Shown here: positions 9,201 to 14,995 of the stretch, piece after piece
Position numbering within the stretch: the stretch's first letter is position 1
How the letters are laid out: every line of letters starts with the position of its first letter
Assembly: GCA_031256675.1 (NCBI GenBank)
Contig: JAIRQC010000072.1
Coordinates: 1 to 36,513 of the forward strand
From: Rikenellaceae bacterium
GTDB taxonomy: Bacteria; Bacteroidota; Bacteroidia; Bacteroidales; Rikenellaceae
Length of the DNA: 36,513 bases
Direction of reading: 5' to 3'
The notes under the pieces: generated by a model
Seen by the model: only the letters and a program-made list of their open reading frames with translations
What the model was told of the DNA's origin: nothing
Database searches by the model: none
Made by a program: the position numbers and the translations under genes

Positions 9201-10456
9201 TTGTCGAATATGCCGTCGTTGCCGTTGAGGTACGAGGGGACAAAGATGACCCTGACGTTGGAGGCAGGGTCGAGCAACGCACTGTCTTTCATTGCATTGG
9301 CCACTGGATCCCACTCCTGCGCCGACAGGTAGTGGGTGGCGTGGGGCCAGAGGGTGCGGTCTATGGGCTGCGAGGGGTCAGCGAGGTGGTCGCGCAGGTC
9401 TTTTCGCGGCCCGTTGTTGCCCGCCGGAACGGTGATATACGCCAGCACCGGACGGCCCGTATTCCTTGCCGCCACAACTTTCAGCGCCTCCATGAAGAGG
9501 TCTATACCTTTGTTCCTGAACTCGTAACGTCCGCTGGCGCCGACAATCAGCGGCTCACTGTCGAATTTTGTGCCGAGGCAGGCTTCGGCCACGCGGACCA
9601 TCAGCCCCCTTGCCTCCGCGCGTTTTGCGGAGAACTCCGGCTCGGGCCACACGAAGTCGTCCTCGAAGCCGTTGGGCGTCACCACATCCACCTCGCGGCC
9701 AAGCAGATAGCGACATTCGGTGGCCGTAATGTCGCTCACCGTGGCAAAGCAGTCGTAGTTGGTGGCAGCCGTCTTCTCGAGCGAGTGTTTGGCCACCACG
9801 TTGAACATCCGTGCGTACTCGTCGGCATTAAAGCGTTGCAGGTCGCCATACAGCGGCAGCCCGTTGCCAGCCAGCGAGCGTCCCATCACCGTTGCGTGAG
9901 TCGTGAAGACCGTCGCCACGTATGGCGAGTTCTTGCGCAGGTAGAGCCCGCCGCTGCTGGTCATCCACTCGTGGAAATGGGCGGCGATGCTGTCTGTGAC
10001 GGAGCAGAAATTCTCGATGTAGCTCTCTATCACCCGTCCGGCGGCATAGCCGAAGAGCACCGGCTCGATATAGTCCCACTGCCCGCTGATCGAGTCGACC
10101 TTGTAGCTCTCCCATAGGAATTTCAGCACGTCGTCCTTGCGCGAGAAGTAGGAGCTGAAATCGATCAGGATGGCAATCGGGTTGCCCTTCACCCGCCAGC
10201 GGCCTATCTTGATGCGGATGCCGTCGTTGTAGACCTGCTGCCGCCAGCCACGCATCAGCGAGCAGTCCTCCTCGAACTCCGGGTTGAGGTTCTCGCTGTG
10301 GATGTCGGGGCCGATAAGGATATATTTGTCCCCCAGTTTTTCGGTCATGGTCAACGCTTTGGTCGCCACCACCGTATGTATGCCGCCCACCTTGTTGCAC
10401 ACCTCCCAGCTCACCTCGAACAGGCAGCTCGGCGACAGGTTCTCTTTTTTGCTCAT
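6206..10456 (-). CDS. glycogen synthase (GT3)-alpha-glucan phosphorylase (GT35) fusion protein
   Basis: A 1416-residue two-enzyme protein. Residues about 1-550 form a GT3 (eukaryotic-type) glycogen synthase: VCNKVGGIHTVVATKA near the start and YYEPWGYTPLESIAF around 435-450, with the paired glutamates of the family. After a short linker, a DUF3417-type region (LSKNLWWSWTLGAHELFEYID, about 575-690) leads into a GT35 alpha-glucan phosphorylase. GTSGEKCVMNG carries K1170, the expected pyridoxal-phosphate lysine, followed by SVLDGWWVEGY. One polypeptide thus joins chain elongation from nucleotide-sugar with phosphorolysis to glucose-1-phosphate. The frame is open throughout, so the fusion is not an artefact of calling two adjacent genes. 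A TACCTTTG box lies 32-39 nt upstream of the ATG. It belongs functionally with the 665-5213 cluster. Confidence 0.95.
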   Translation of the reverse strand: MSKKENLSPSCLFEVSWEVCNKVGGIHTVVATKALTMTEKLGDKYILIGPDIHSENLNPEFEEDCSLMRGWRQQVYNDGIRIKIGRWRVKGNPIAILIDFSSYFSRKDDVLKFLWESYKVDSISGQWDYIEPVLFGYAAGRVIESYIENFCSVTDSIAAHFHEWMTSSGGLYLRKNSPYVATVFTTHATVMGRSLAGNGLPLYGDLQRFNADEYARMFNVVAKHSLEKTAATNYDCFATVSDITATECRYLLGREVDVVTPNGFEDDFVWPEPEFSAKRAEARGLMVRVAEACLGTKFDSEPLIVGASGRYEFRNKGIDLFMEALKVVAARNTGRPVLAYITVPAGNNGPRKDLRDHLADPSQPIDRTLWPHATHYLSAQEWDPVANAMKDSALLDPASNVRVIFVPSYLNGNDGIFDKGYYELLAGMDVTVFASYYEPWGYTPLESIAFSVPTVTTTLAGFGLWVDSHLPEHKGVEVLARTDDNDGEIVEGIAASIVKFAAMEQKIYALYRSSALEISKIALWENLVAYYDEAYRLALHKMTERSHKLIYSEAGAPAEQINFVRQQIVSNTPRWISMIVEKRLPDRLAPLDTLSKNLWWSWTLGAHELFEYIDPKLWAECEKNPIDFLDNLSFTRMQELEHDGAFLARMDEVYAHFTAYMAEKKEAKGPKIAYFSMEYGLHHSLKIYSGGLGILAGDYLKEASDMNVPMVAVGLLYKYGYFTQRLSAQGMQEAAYETQNFSKLPVTPVRDAEGNWSSIRIAFPGRTVTARIWKCEVGRTELYLLDTDHELNLEEDRSITHHLYGGDWENRLKQELLLGVGGIRTLRELGIRQDVFHCNEGHAAFIGLERIYNLIAVKKLLFSEALEVVRASSLFTTHTPVPAGHDAFPESMIRQYMSHYPDRLGITWEQFVSLGRTTTDPNERFSMSFLACNLSQEVNGVSWLHGEVSKEILGSMWPGYFKDELHIGYVTNGVHFPTWTAGTMRKLYMKYFAEGFSGKEYNIPMWQRVHDISDGDLWDQRMHLKKKLVNYVRKRAADPTQIRFSSPNQMVRIMDSFKPETLTIGFARRFATYKRAHLLFTDLERLARIVNNPDRPVQFVFAGKAHPNDKPGQELIKRIVEVSVMPQFVGKVIFLQNYDIDLARKLVQGVDVWLNTPTRPLEASGTSGEKCVMNGVLQFSVLDGWWVEGYREGAGWMLPMERTFTDQRYQDEMDAEMIYNTIEQEIAPLYYSRNAANIPEGWVATVKRCVADVASNFTTNRMLADYRSRFYDKLFARKRSLVASDYRAAREIAAWKRRVSAAWDKINVVSVKQFNVGKEAIVFGRKYNLEVVVDINGLSPDEIGVEMVVATKGDGGRDIKIIASNELRFQSVEGRLARYTVDSMPDRTGYFELAMRVFPKNPMLPHRMDFALVKWA

Positions 10457-10487
10457 TATTTTTTGGTTTCGTAATTTGACGCACCGG

Positions 10488-10495
10488 CAAAGGTA
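10488..10495 (-). promoter_or_regulatory. -7 box of the synthase-phosphorylase gene
   Basis: TACCTTTG on the minus strand matches the Bacteroidetes -7 consensus TAnnTTTG and lies 32 nt upstream of the ATG at 10456. No convincing TTTG -33 element was seen at the usual 19-21 nt. Confidence 0.6.
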
Positions 10496-10508
10496 ACACT
10501 TATTTGCG

Positions 10509-11612
10509 TCAGGCCGAAAACAATGTGGCGATAATTCGGTCGGATATTAAAAAATTTACAAATTTGATAACGTAACGGCCGTTTTGACGCTCGAGCAGCC
10601 CCTGACGCTCCAGTTCGGCGGCGGTACGCAGGAAATGGCCGGCAAACCCGTCGCCGAAAAGCCGTTCGACCTCCGCCGCGTCGACCCCCTCGCGCCGACG
10701 CAGCGAGGTCATCAGATGTTCGTTGTAGCGGTCGGTCGGCGTGAGGCGTTCGGCGGCGTAGATGTCGCCTCCCGCAAGATAACGCTCCACGTCGGCCACG
10801 CTCCAGCTGCGCTCCTCGCCGTTGTAGGAGTGGGCTGACGGGCCGACGCCGAGATAGCGCTCGCCGCTCCAGTAGCCGCTGTTGTGGAGCGAGCGGCGAC
10901 CGTCTCGGGCGAAGTTCGAGATCTCGTAATGGTCATAGCCCGCCCTTTCCAACTCGTTGTGCAGCAGCATGAACTGCTCGCGGCTAAGCTCCTCATCTAT
11001 GGGCTCGACCTTTTTGCGCCCGAACGGCGTGCCCTCCTCGATGGTCAGGTGGTAGGCCGAAATATGCTCCACGCCGAGCTCCACCGCGCGGGCTATATTG
11101 TCGCGCCACTCGCCGAGGGACATCCCCGGAACGCCGTAGATCAGGTCGACGGAGATATTGCCGAAGCCCGCCGCCCGCGCCCGCCTGACGGCTGTCGAGG
11201 CCTTGCGCGCATCGTGCCGCCGCCCCATAAAGCGCAGGTCGCGGTCGACGAACGACTGTACGCCGACGCTAAGCCTGTCGGCCCCCACGGCAAGCAGGCC
11301 GTCGAGATATTCCTGCGTCAGGTCGTCAGGGTTGGCCTCGACGGTAAACTCCTGCAACCCCGAGCAATCCCAAAGCTCTCCGATGCGCCGCGCTATCCGC
11401 CCTGTCTGCTGCGGGGCAAGCAACGAGGGGGTGCCGCCGCCTATATATATGGTGCGCACAGGCTCCTTCGGCAAAAAACCACGCCTCGCCCCCAGCTCCG
11501 TCACGATCGCCTCGACCGTCCGTTCGAGCAGTTCCAGCCGCGTCGACGAGCAGAAATCGCAGTAGCCGCAGCGGCTCAGGCAAAACGGTATGTGTACGTA
11601 GATCCCCGCCAT
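10509..11612 (-). CDS. hemW: radical SAM heme chaperone HemW
   Basis: A 367-residue radical SAM protein related to coproporphyrinogen III oxidase HemN, of the HemW type now regarded as a heme chaperone. The start is the ATG of MAGIYVHIPFCLSRCGYCDF, the family N-terminus; the 30 upstream in-frame residues are ignored. The CxxxCxxC cluster-binding motif is CLSRCGYC (residues about 11-18), followed by YIGGGTPSLL and the SVGVQSF strand. The C-terminal HemN-type domain carries RYLGVGPSAHSY. Its stop codon lies 52 nt upstream of the synthase-phosphorylase start on the same strand. That next gene has its own -7 box in the gap, so it is probably transcribed separately. A TATCTTG sequence lies about 8 nt before the ATG, a possible weak -7 box. 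Confidence 0.95.
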   Translation of the reverse strand: MAGIYVHIPFCLSRCGYCDFCSSTRLELLERTVEAIVTELGARRGFLPKEPVRTIYIGGGTPSLLAPQQTGRIARRIGELWDCSGLQEFTVEANPDDLTQEYLDGLLAVGADRLSVGVQSFVDRDLRFMGRRHDARKASTAVRRARAAGFGNISVDLIYGVPGMSLGEWRDNIARAVELGVEHISAYHLTIEEGTPFGRKKVEPIDEELSREQFMLLHNELERAGYDHYEISNFARDGRRSLHNSGYWSGERYLGVGPSAHSYNGEERSWSVADVERYLAGGDIYAAERLTPTDRYNEHLMTSLRRREGVDAAEVERLFGDGFAGHFLRTAAELERQGLLERQNGRYVIKFVNFLISDRIIATLFSA

Positions 11613-11745
11613 AACGGGCGCAAGATAGTAATTTTCCGATAAAAGTTTTCGCCCCGCAGTCGGCTTAGGGCGCGGCGGAAGCCCCCCGCGGCCGGAGCAC
11701 AAGAAAAATAATGTCGCAGCGGCGCGCCGAATAGAAAAAAATGTT

Positions 11746-11753
11746 TACCTTTG
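11746..11753 (+). promoter_or_regulatory. -7 box of rpsP
   Basis: TACCTTTG matches the Bacteroidetes -7 consensus exactly and lies 50 nt upstream of the rpsP ATG. A clear TTTG -33 box is not visible at the standard distance. Confidence 0.6.
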
Positions 11754-11803
11754 CCCTCCGGCTTGCGGGTCAGGCCGGGGGATTAACCTTAAAAAACAGT
11801 GAA

Positions 11804-12367
11804 ATGGCAGTAAAAATCAGATTGTCGCGACAGGGTAAAAAGGGTTATGCCTTTTACCACATTGTCGTTGCCGACAGCAGGGCGCCACGTGATGGCAGGT
11901 TTATTGAGAAGATTGGAACGTACAATCCCAACACTAATCCTGCTACGATCGATTTGTGTTTCGATAAGGCGTTGAGCTGGTTGCAGAAGGGGGCGCAGCC
12001 CACCGACACGTGCCGCAGCATCCTTTCGTCGAGGGGCGTGCTCTACAAAAAACACCTTTTGGGCGGCGTCAACAAGGGGGTTTTCTCGGCAGAGGAGGCC
12101 GAAGGCCGCTTCGAGCGGTGGCTCTCCGACAAAGAGGGCAAGCAGGAGGCCCACGTAAAGAAACTCTCGGACGACAGGACGGCAGCCGCCAAAGCGCGTC
12201 AGGTTGCCGAAGCCAAAGCCAAAGAGGAGAAGGCCAAAGCCATCGCCGCCAAAAAAGCCGAAGCGGAGGCCGAAGCCGCCGCTGAGGAGGCCGCTGCGGT
12301 CGAAGAGGCTCCCGCCGCCGAGGAGGCAGGCGTCGAGGCCCCTGCCGAGGAGGCTTCCGCCGAATGA
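11804..12367 (+). CDS. rpsP: 30S ribosomal protein S16 with long acidic Ala/Glu-rich tail
   Basis: Ribosomal small-subunit protein S16. The start is the ATG of [42 protein letters not shown], the canonical N-terminus; an upstream in-frame ATG would add 21 unrelated residues and overlaps the promoter. Residues 1 to about 85 are the conserved S16 fold. The rest of the 187 residues is a low-complexity extension: first a basic Lys/Ala helix-like segment, then an acidic Ala/Glu-rich tail. S16 is usually about 80-90 residues, and extended forms are familiar in Bacteroidetes. rimM follows after 250 nt, the usual S16-RimM pairing although more widely spaced than normal. Confidence 0.97.
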   Translation: MAVKIRLSRQGKKGYAFYHIVVADSRAPRDGRFIEKIGTYNPNTNPATIDLCFDKALSWLQKGAQPTDTCRSILSSRGVLYKKHLLGGVNKGVFSAEEAEGRFERWLSDKEGKQEAHVKKLSDDRTAAAKARQVAEAKAKEEKAKAIAAKKAEAEAEAAAEEAAAVEEAPAAEEAGVEAPAEEASAE

Positions 12368-12386
12368 TTCCTGGCCCGCGGTCGAC

Positions 12387-12450
12387 AAAAGGTGCACGCG
12401 GGCATAGCGAAAGGTGCATGATGGCGTAGCAAAAGATGTACGAGGTCGCG
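12387..12450 (+). repeat. degenerate ~21-bp tandem repeat (three units)
   Basis: Three units resembling AAAGGTGCATGATGGCGTAGC lie at 12387-12409, 12410-12430 and 12431-12450 in the rpsP-rimM gap. A related stretch (GGGGCATGATGGCCTAACA) occurs near 19332, in another gene-free region. Confidence 0.5.
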
Positions 12451-12467
12451 CTAAGGCGAAAGTCACA

Positions 12468-12563
12468 GGCCGCAGGCTTGTAAAGCCGCACTCGGCAGAG
12501 GGTTGCAGCAGTGGCTAAGGGAGGTTGCGGGCTGTAAAACAACACTCGGCCCGGGGTTGCAGC
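12468..12563 (+). repeat. two ~43-nt imperfect direct repeats before rimM
   Basis: Units at 12468-12510 and 12521-12563 share the order GCAGGCT/GCGGGCT, TGTAAA, CACTCGGC, then GGGTTGCAGC, with a 53-nt period. They occupy most of the rimM leader. No hairpin-plus-T-run terminator is evident between rpsP and rimM. Confidence 0.5.
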
Positions 12564-12617
12564 CCGTACAGGACTTGCATGCTACGTCAGCTACGACGGG
12601 CTGAAACAATTAATGTT

Positions 12618-13118
12618 ATGAACAGTTACGAGATTGTTGGCCGCATAGGGGGGCTTTCCGGCAAGGAGGGCGAACTGACCGTCGCGACTTACGACAGTTT
12701 CCCGACCGACAGTTACAAAGAGGGGCCGCTGTTCGTCATGATCGACGAACTGGCGGTCCCTCTTTTTATCGGCTCCCTGCGCCGCAGGGGCCGCGCCGCC
12801 GCTACGGTGGCCTTCGACGATATAGACTCTCCCGCCCGCGCCGCGGAGCTTGTGGGGCTCGAGATCCTTATCCCCCGCCGCGACAGGGAGGAGGCGCAGG
12901 CAGGGACATTCATCGGTTTTGCCGCCACGATCAACGGCAAACTGCACGGCGAGGTCATCGACTTCATAGACAACAGCATGAACCCCTTGCTGGAGATTGC
13001 CGTGGAGGGCAAGACGGTCTACGTTCCTGCCGTCGAGGAGTTTATCGTTGCGCTCGACAGTCGCCGCCGCACCATTGCGCTCGAAGTGCCGGAAGGGCTG
13101 GTGGAGCTGTACGTTTAG
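12618..13118 (+). CDS. rimM: ribosome maturation factor RimM
   Basis: A 166-residue 16S rRNA processing factor that binds the 30S head near S19. The start is the ATG of MNSYEIVGRIGGLSGKEGEL, typical of the RimM N-terminus; 31 upstream in-frame residues fall in the repeat region and are rejected. The N-terminal RimM beta-barrel covers about residues 1-85. The C-terminal PRC-barrel holds GEVIDFIDNSMNPLLEI, the pattern KTVYVPAVEEFI and the closing IALEVPEGLVEL. It lies downstream of rpsP as expected. Its TAG stop (13116-13118) directly abuts the TAG of the convergent pseudogene (13121-13119), with no base between. Confidence 0.93.
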   Translation: MNSYEIVGRIGGLSGKEGELTVATYDSFPTDSYKEGPLFVMIDELAVPLFIGSLRRRGRAAATVAFDDIDSPARAAELVGLEILIPRRDREEAQAGTFIGFAATINGKLHGEVIDFIDNSMNPLLEIAVEGKTVYVPAVEEFIVALDSRRRTIALEVPEGLVELYV

Positions 13119-13764
13119 CTACGGGACAAGGACCACACGGAAGCCGACGGCGCTGCGGCGAATGGCTTGGGTGCCGACGCCCCTGCATGTAACAAGGCAG
13201 CCTTCCGCAACGACGCTCCAGCTGCCGCCGCACAACACGCGATCGGTTTTGTTGTTGAAATAATCTTCGCACCATTCCCACACATTACCGCTCATGTCGT
13301 GAATGCCGAGTTCACTCGGCAGTTTCGCGCCGACAGGATGCGAACTCTGTTCGCTATTGCCTTTGTACCACGCAACATCGGCCAAACGGTTGCTGCCGCT
13401 GTATTTATAGCCGTTGTTTCTGTTCCCGCCGCTCGCCGCATACTCCCACTGCGCCTCGGTCGGCAGGCTATCCTTTCGGCCCGTGGCGGCGCTCAGTTGC
13501 ATTATGAATACCTGTGCATCGTTCCAGCTTACACACCGACAGGCAGGTCGTCGTCCTTGAATTTACTCGGATTATTGTCGCCCATGAGGCCTTCCACTGC
13601 GCCTGTGTCACCTCGTACCTGCCGATGTAAAATCCCCGCACACTGTCATTGCCCTCGACCATGACCAGCTCTATGCCGTCCGGATTCCAGGTTTGGCCGT
13701 TATTGTGCGCCCCTGCCGCCGCGCCGCACAGCAACAGGCAGGCTAAAAGTAATCTGTTTTTCAT
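13119..13764 (-). pseudogene. SUMF1/formylglycine-generating-enzyme-like secreted protein, frameshifted
   Basis: An FGE-sulfatase (SUMF1) domain protein broken by two lesions. The N-terminal piece starts at 13764 with a signal peptide (MKNRLLLACLLLCGAAAGA) and reads through MVEGNDSVRGFYIGRYEVTQ to QAQWKA. Near 13587-13590 the frame shifts: the expected continuation MGDNNPSKFKDDDLPV is in another frame. Near 13528-13537 it shifts again into the frame reading SWNDAQVFIMQLSAATGRKDS, LPTEAQWEYAASGG, GNVWEWCEDYF and GFRVVLV to the stop. All family landmarks are present, so an intact protein would have had about 215 residues. The domain's role could be formylglycine formation or simply an SUMF1-type fold. 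Two lesions favour real decay, but sequencing error is possible. A TATATTTG box lies just upstream. Confidence 0.85.
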
Positions 13765-13779
13765 CGGCAACGATTTTCG

Positions 13780-13787
13780 CAAATATA
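13780..13787 (-). promoter_or_regulatory. -7 box upstream of the SUMF1-like pseudogene
   Basis: TATATTTG on the minus strand, 16 nt before the ATG at 13764, matches TAnnTTTG. A good -33 element was not found. Confidence 0.45.
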
Positions 13788-13979
13788 CGCACAATTTGTT
13801 GCAAAACCATCTGGCAACCGGCCTGCGGGTTCGGGAGGCAGGCGGACAAGGCGGGGTCATACAAACCCTGAATCCATAAACCACCTTACAGCCATTAGGT
13901 TAACCGGTCGGGTCTAAAAATTGTGCCGAAAAATTTGCATAATTCGCCGAAAAATATTTTATTGTTACATTATTATCTC

Positions 13980-13987
13980 TATTTTTG
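13980..13987 (+). promoter_or_regulatory. -7 box of the beta-barrel protein gene
   Basis: TATTTTTG fits TAnnTTTG, in an AT-rich setting 59 nt upstream of the ATG at 14047. A TTTT stretch lies 19 nt upstream where a TTTG -33 box would be expected. Confidence 0.5.
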
Positions 13988-14046
13988 CACCGTTTCGAGA
14001 CCATTTGTTGTTTCGGAAACAAAAACCAAACCAAAACTAAACGGTT

Positions 14047-14889
14047 ATGAAAAAGATCATTTTTGCAGCGGCAATGGTTGTCGCGGGTTCCATCGCTTTT
14101 GCGCAAAAGAACGACGGCGCGCTCCTCACAAAGAACGGGCACGCCATTTTGCCCGAAGCAGGCGATTACGGTCTCTCGGTAGATGCGTCGCCGATACTGA
14201 AATACATGGGCAACATGTTCAACACCAGCACGAACAACGCCCCCACCTTTGGCAGCGGAAGCTATACCATCCGCGGAAAATACTTCCTCTCCGAAAAAAT
14301 AGCCATTCGCGCCTCGCTGGTACTGAACCTCGCATCAAGCACCCAAAAATATACGATTGGCGACGATGCGGCCATCACGGCAGGGGACGCCAACGCGAGG
14401 ACTTTCGACTCCTACACGCAGAGCGGCACCAATATCGGCCTGAACTTCGGCTATGAGTTCCGCCGCGGCTATCGCCGTCTGCAAGGCTTCTACGGGGCCG
14501 AGATCGGCATCGCAATCTCCAGTGGCAAGGACGCCTACAAATACGGCAACAGTTTCTCCTCAACAAACACAAACCCCACTACGCACAACTTCAACGGCAA
14601 CTATTACGGCGGAACGCGCACGCTTAAATCGACCAATGGCGTGGGCTTCGGCGGCGTTGTCAGCGGGTTTGTCGGCGTAGAATATTTCTTTGCGCCCAAG
14701 ATGTCGTTCGGCGGCGAGCTGAGCCTCGGACTGTCCGCCGAGACAGTGGGGGCCGGCAAAACCACCACCGAGAAATGGGACAACAGCAGTGTCGTAGAGA
14801 CCACGCTCAAGAGCTATAACAAAGCAGGGGGCGACATTAGTTTCGCCGTAGCTCCCCAGGGCGGCATTTTCCTTAATTTCTACTTCTAA
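14047..14889 (+). CDS. outer-membrane beta-barrel protein
   Basis: A 280-residue secreted protein. The N-terminus MKKIIFAAAMVVAGSIAFA is a clear signal peptide with probable cleavage before QKNDG. The mature part consists of alternating amphipathic strands separated by Asn/Ser/Thr/Gly-rich loops: YTIRGKYFLSEKIAIRASL, IGLNFGYEFRRGYRRLQGFYGAEIGIAIS, GFVGVEYFFAPKMSFGGELSLGL. It ends in an aromatic residue (GGIFLNFYF), the pattern expected for an outer-membrane barrel recognised by BamA. It fits the generic Bacteroidetes outer-membrane beta-barrel families; substrate or function is unknown. It appears monocistronic, with a TATTTTTG box upstream and a hairpin after the stop. Confidence 0.85.
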   Translation: MKKIIFAAAMVVAGSIAFAQKNDGALLTKNGHAILPEAGDYGLSVDASPILKYMGNMFNTSTNNAPTFGSGSYTIRGKYFLSEKIAIRASLVLNLASSTQKYTIGDDAAITAGDANARTFDSYTQSGTNIGLNFGYEFRRGYRRLQGFYGAEIGIAISSGKDAYKYGNSFSSTNTNPTTHNFNGNYYGGTRTLKSTNGVGFGGVVSGFVGVEYFFAPKMSFGGELSLGLSAETVGAGKTTTEKWDNSSVVETTLKSYNKAGGDISFAVAPQGGIFLNFYF

Positions 14890-14909
14890 CAAACTGAATT
14901 GCAATCAAT

Positions 14910-14935
14910 GCGGGCGGAGCGAAAACTCCGCCCGC
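14910..14935 (+). terminator. hairpin after the beta-barrel protein gene
   Basis: GCGGGCGGAG (14910-14919) pairs with 14926-14935 around a 6-nt loop, 20 nt past the stop codon. The following sequence has only short T stretches, so termination efficiency is uncertain. Confidence 0.5.
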
Positions 14936-14960
14936 ACTGGTTTATCCCAACAGTTGGGGA

Positions 14961-14991
14961 TTGCAGGGGCAAACGACAATGCGTATCTTTG
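14961..14991 (+). promoter_or_regulatory. feoAB promoter, start site at or near the start codon
   Basis: TTG (14961-14963), a 20-nt spacer, and TATCTTTG (14984-14991) fit the Bacteroidetes -33/-7 pattern. The -7 box ends only 4 nt before the ATG at 14996, so the transcript should begin at or within a few bases of the start codon and be nearly leaderless. Confidence 0.6.
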
Positions 14992-14995
14992 CGCC

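Noticed and set aside
13528-13590. Programmed frameshifting to rescue the SUMF1-like gene
   Set aside because: Two separate shifts are needed and no slippery heptamer with a downstream structure is visible at either site.
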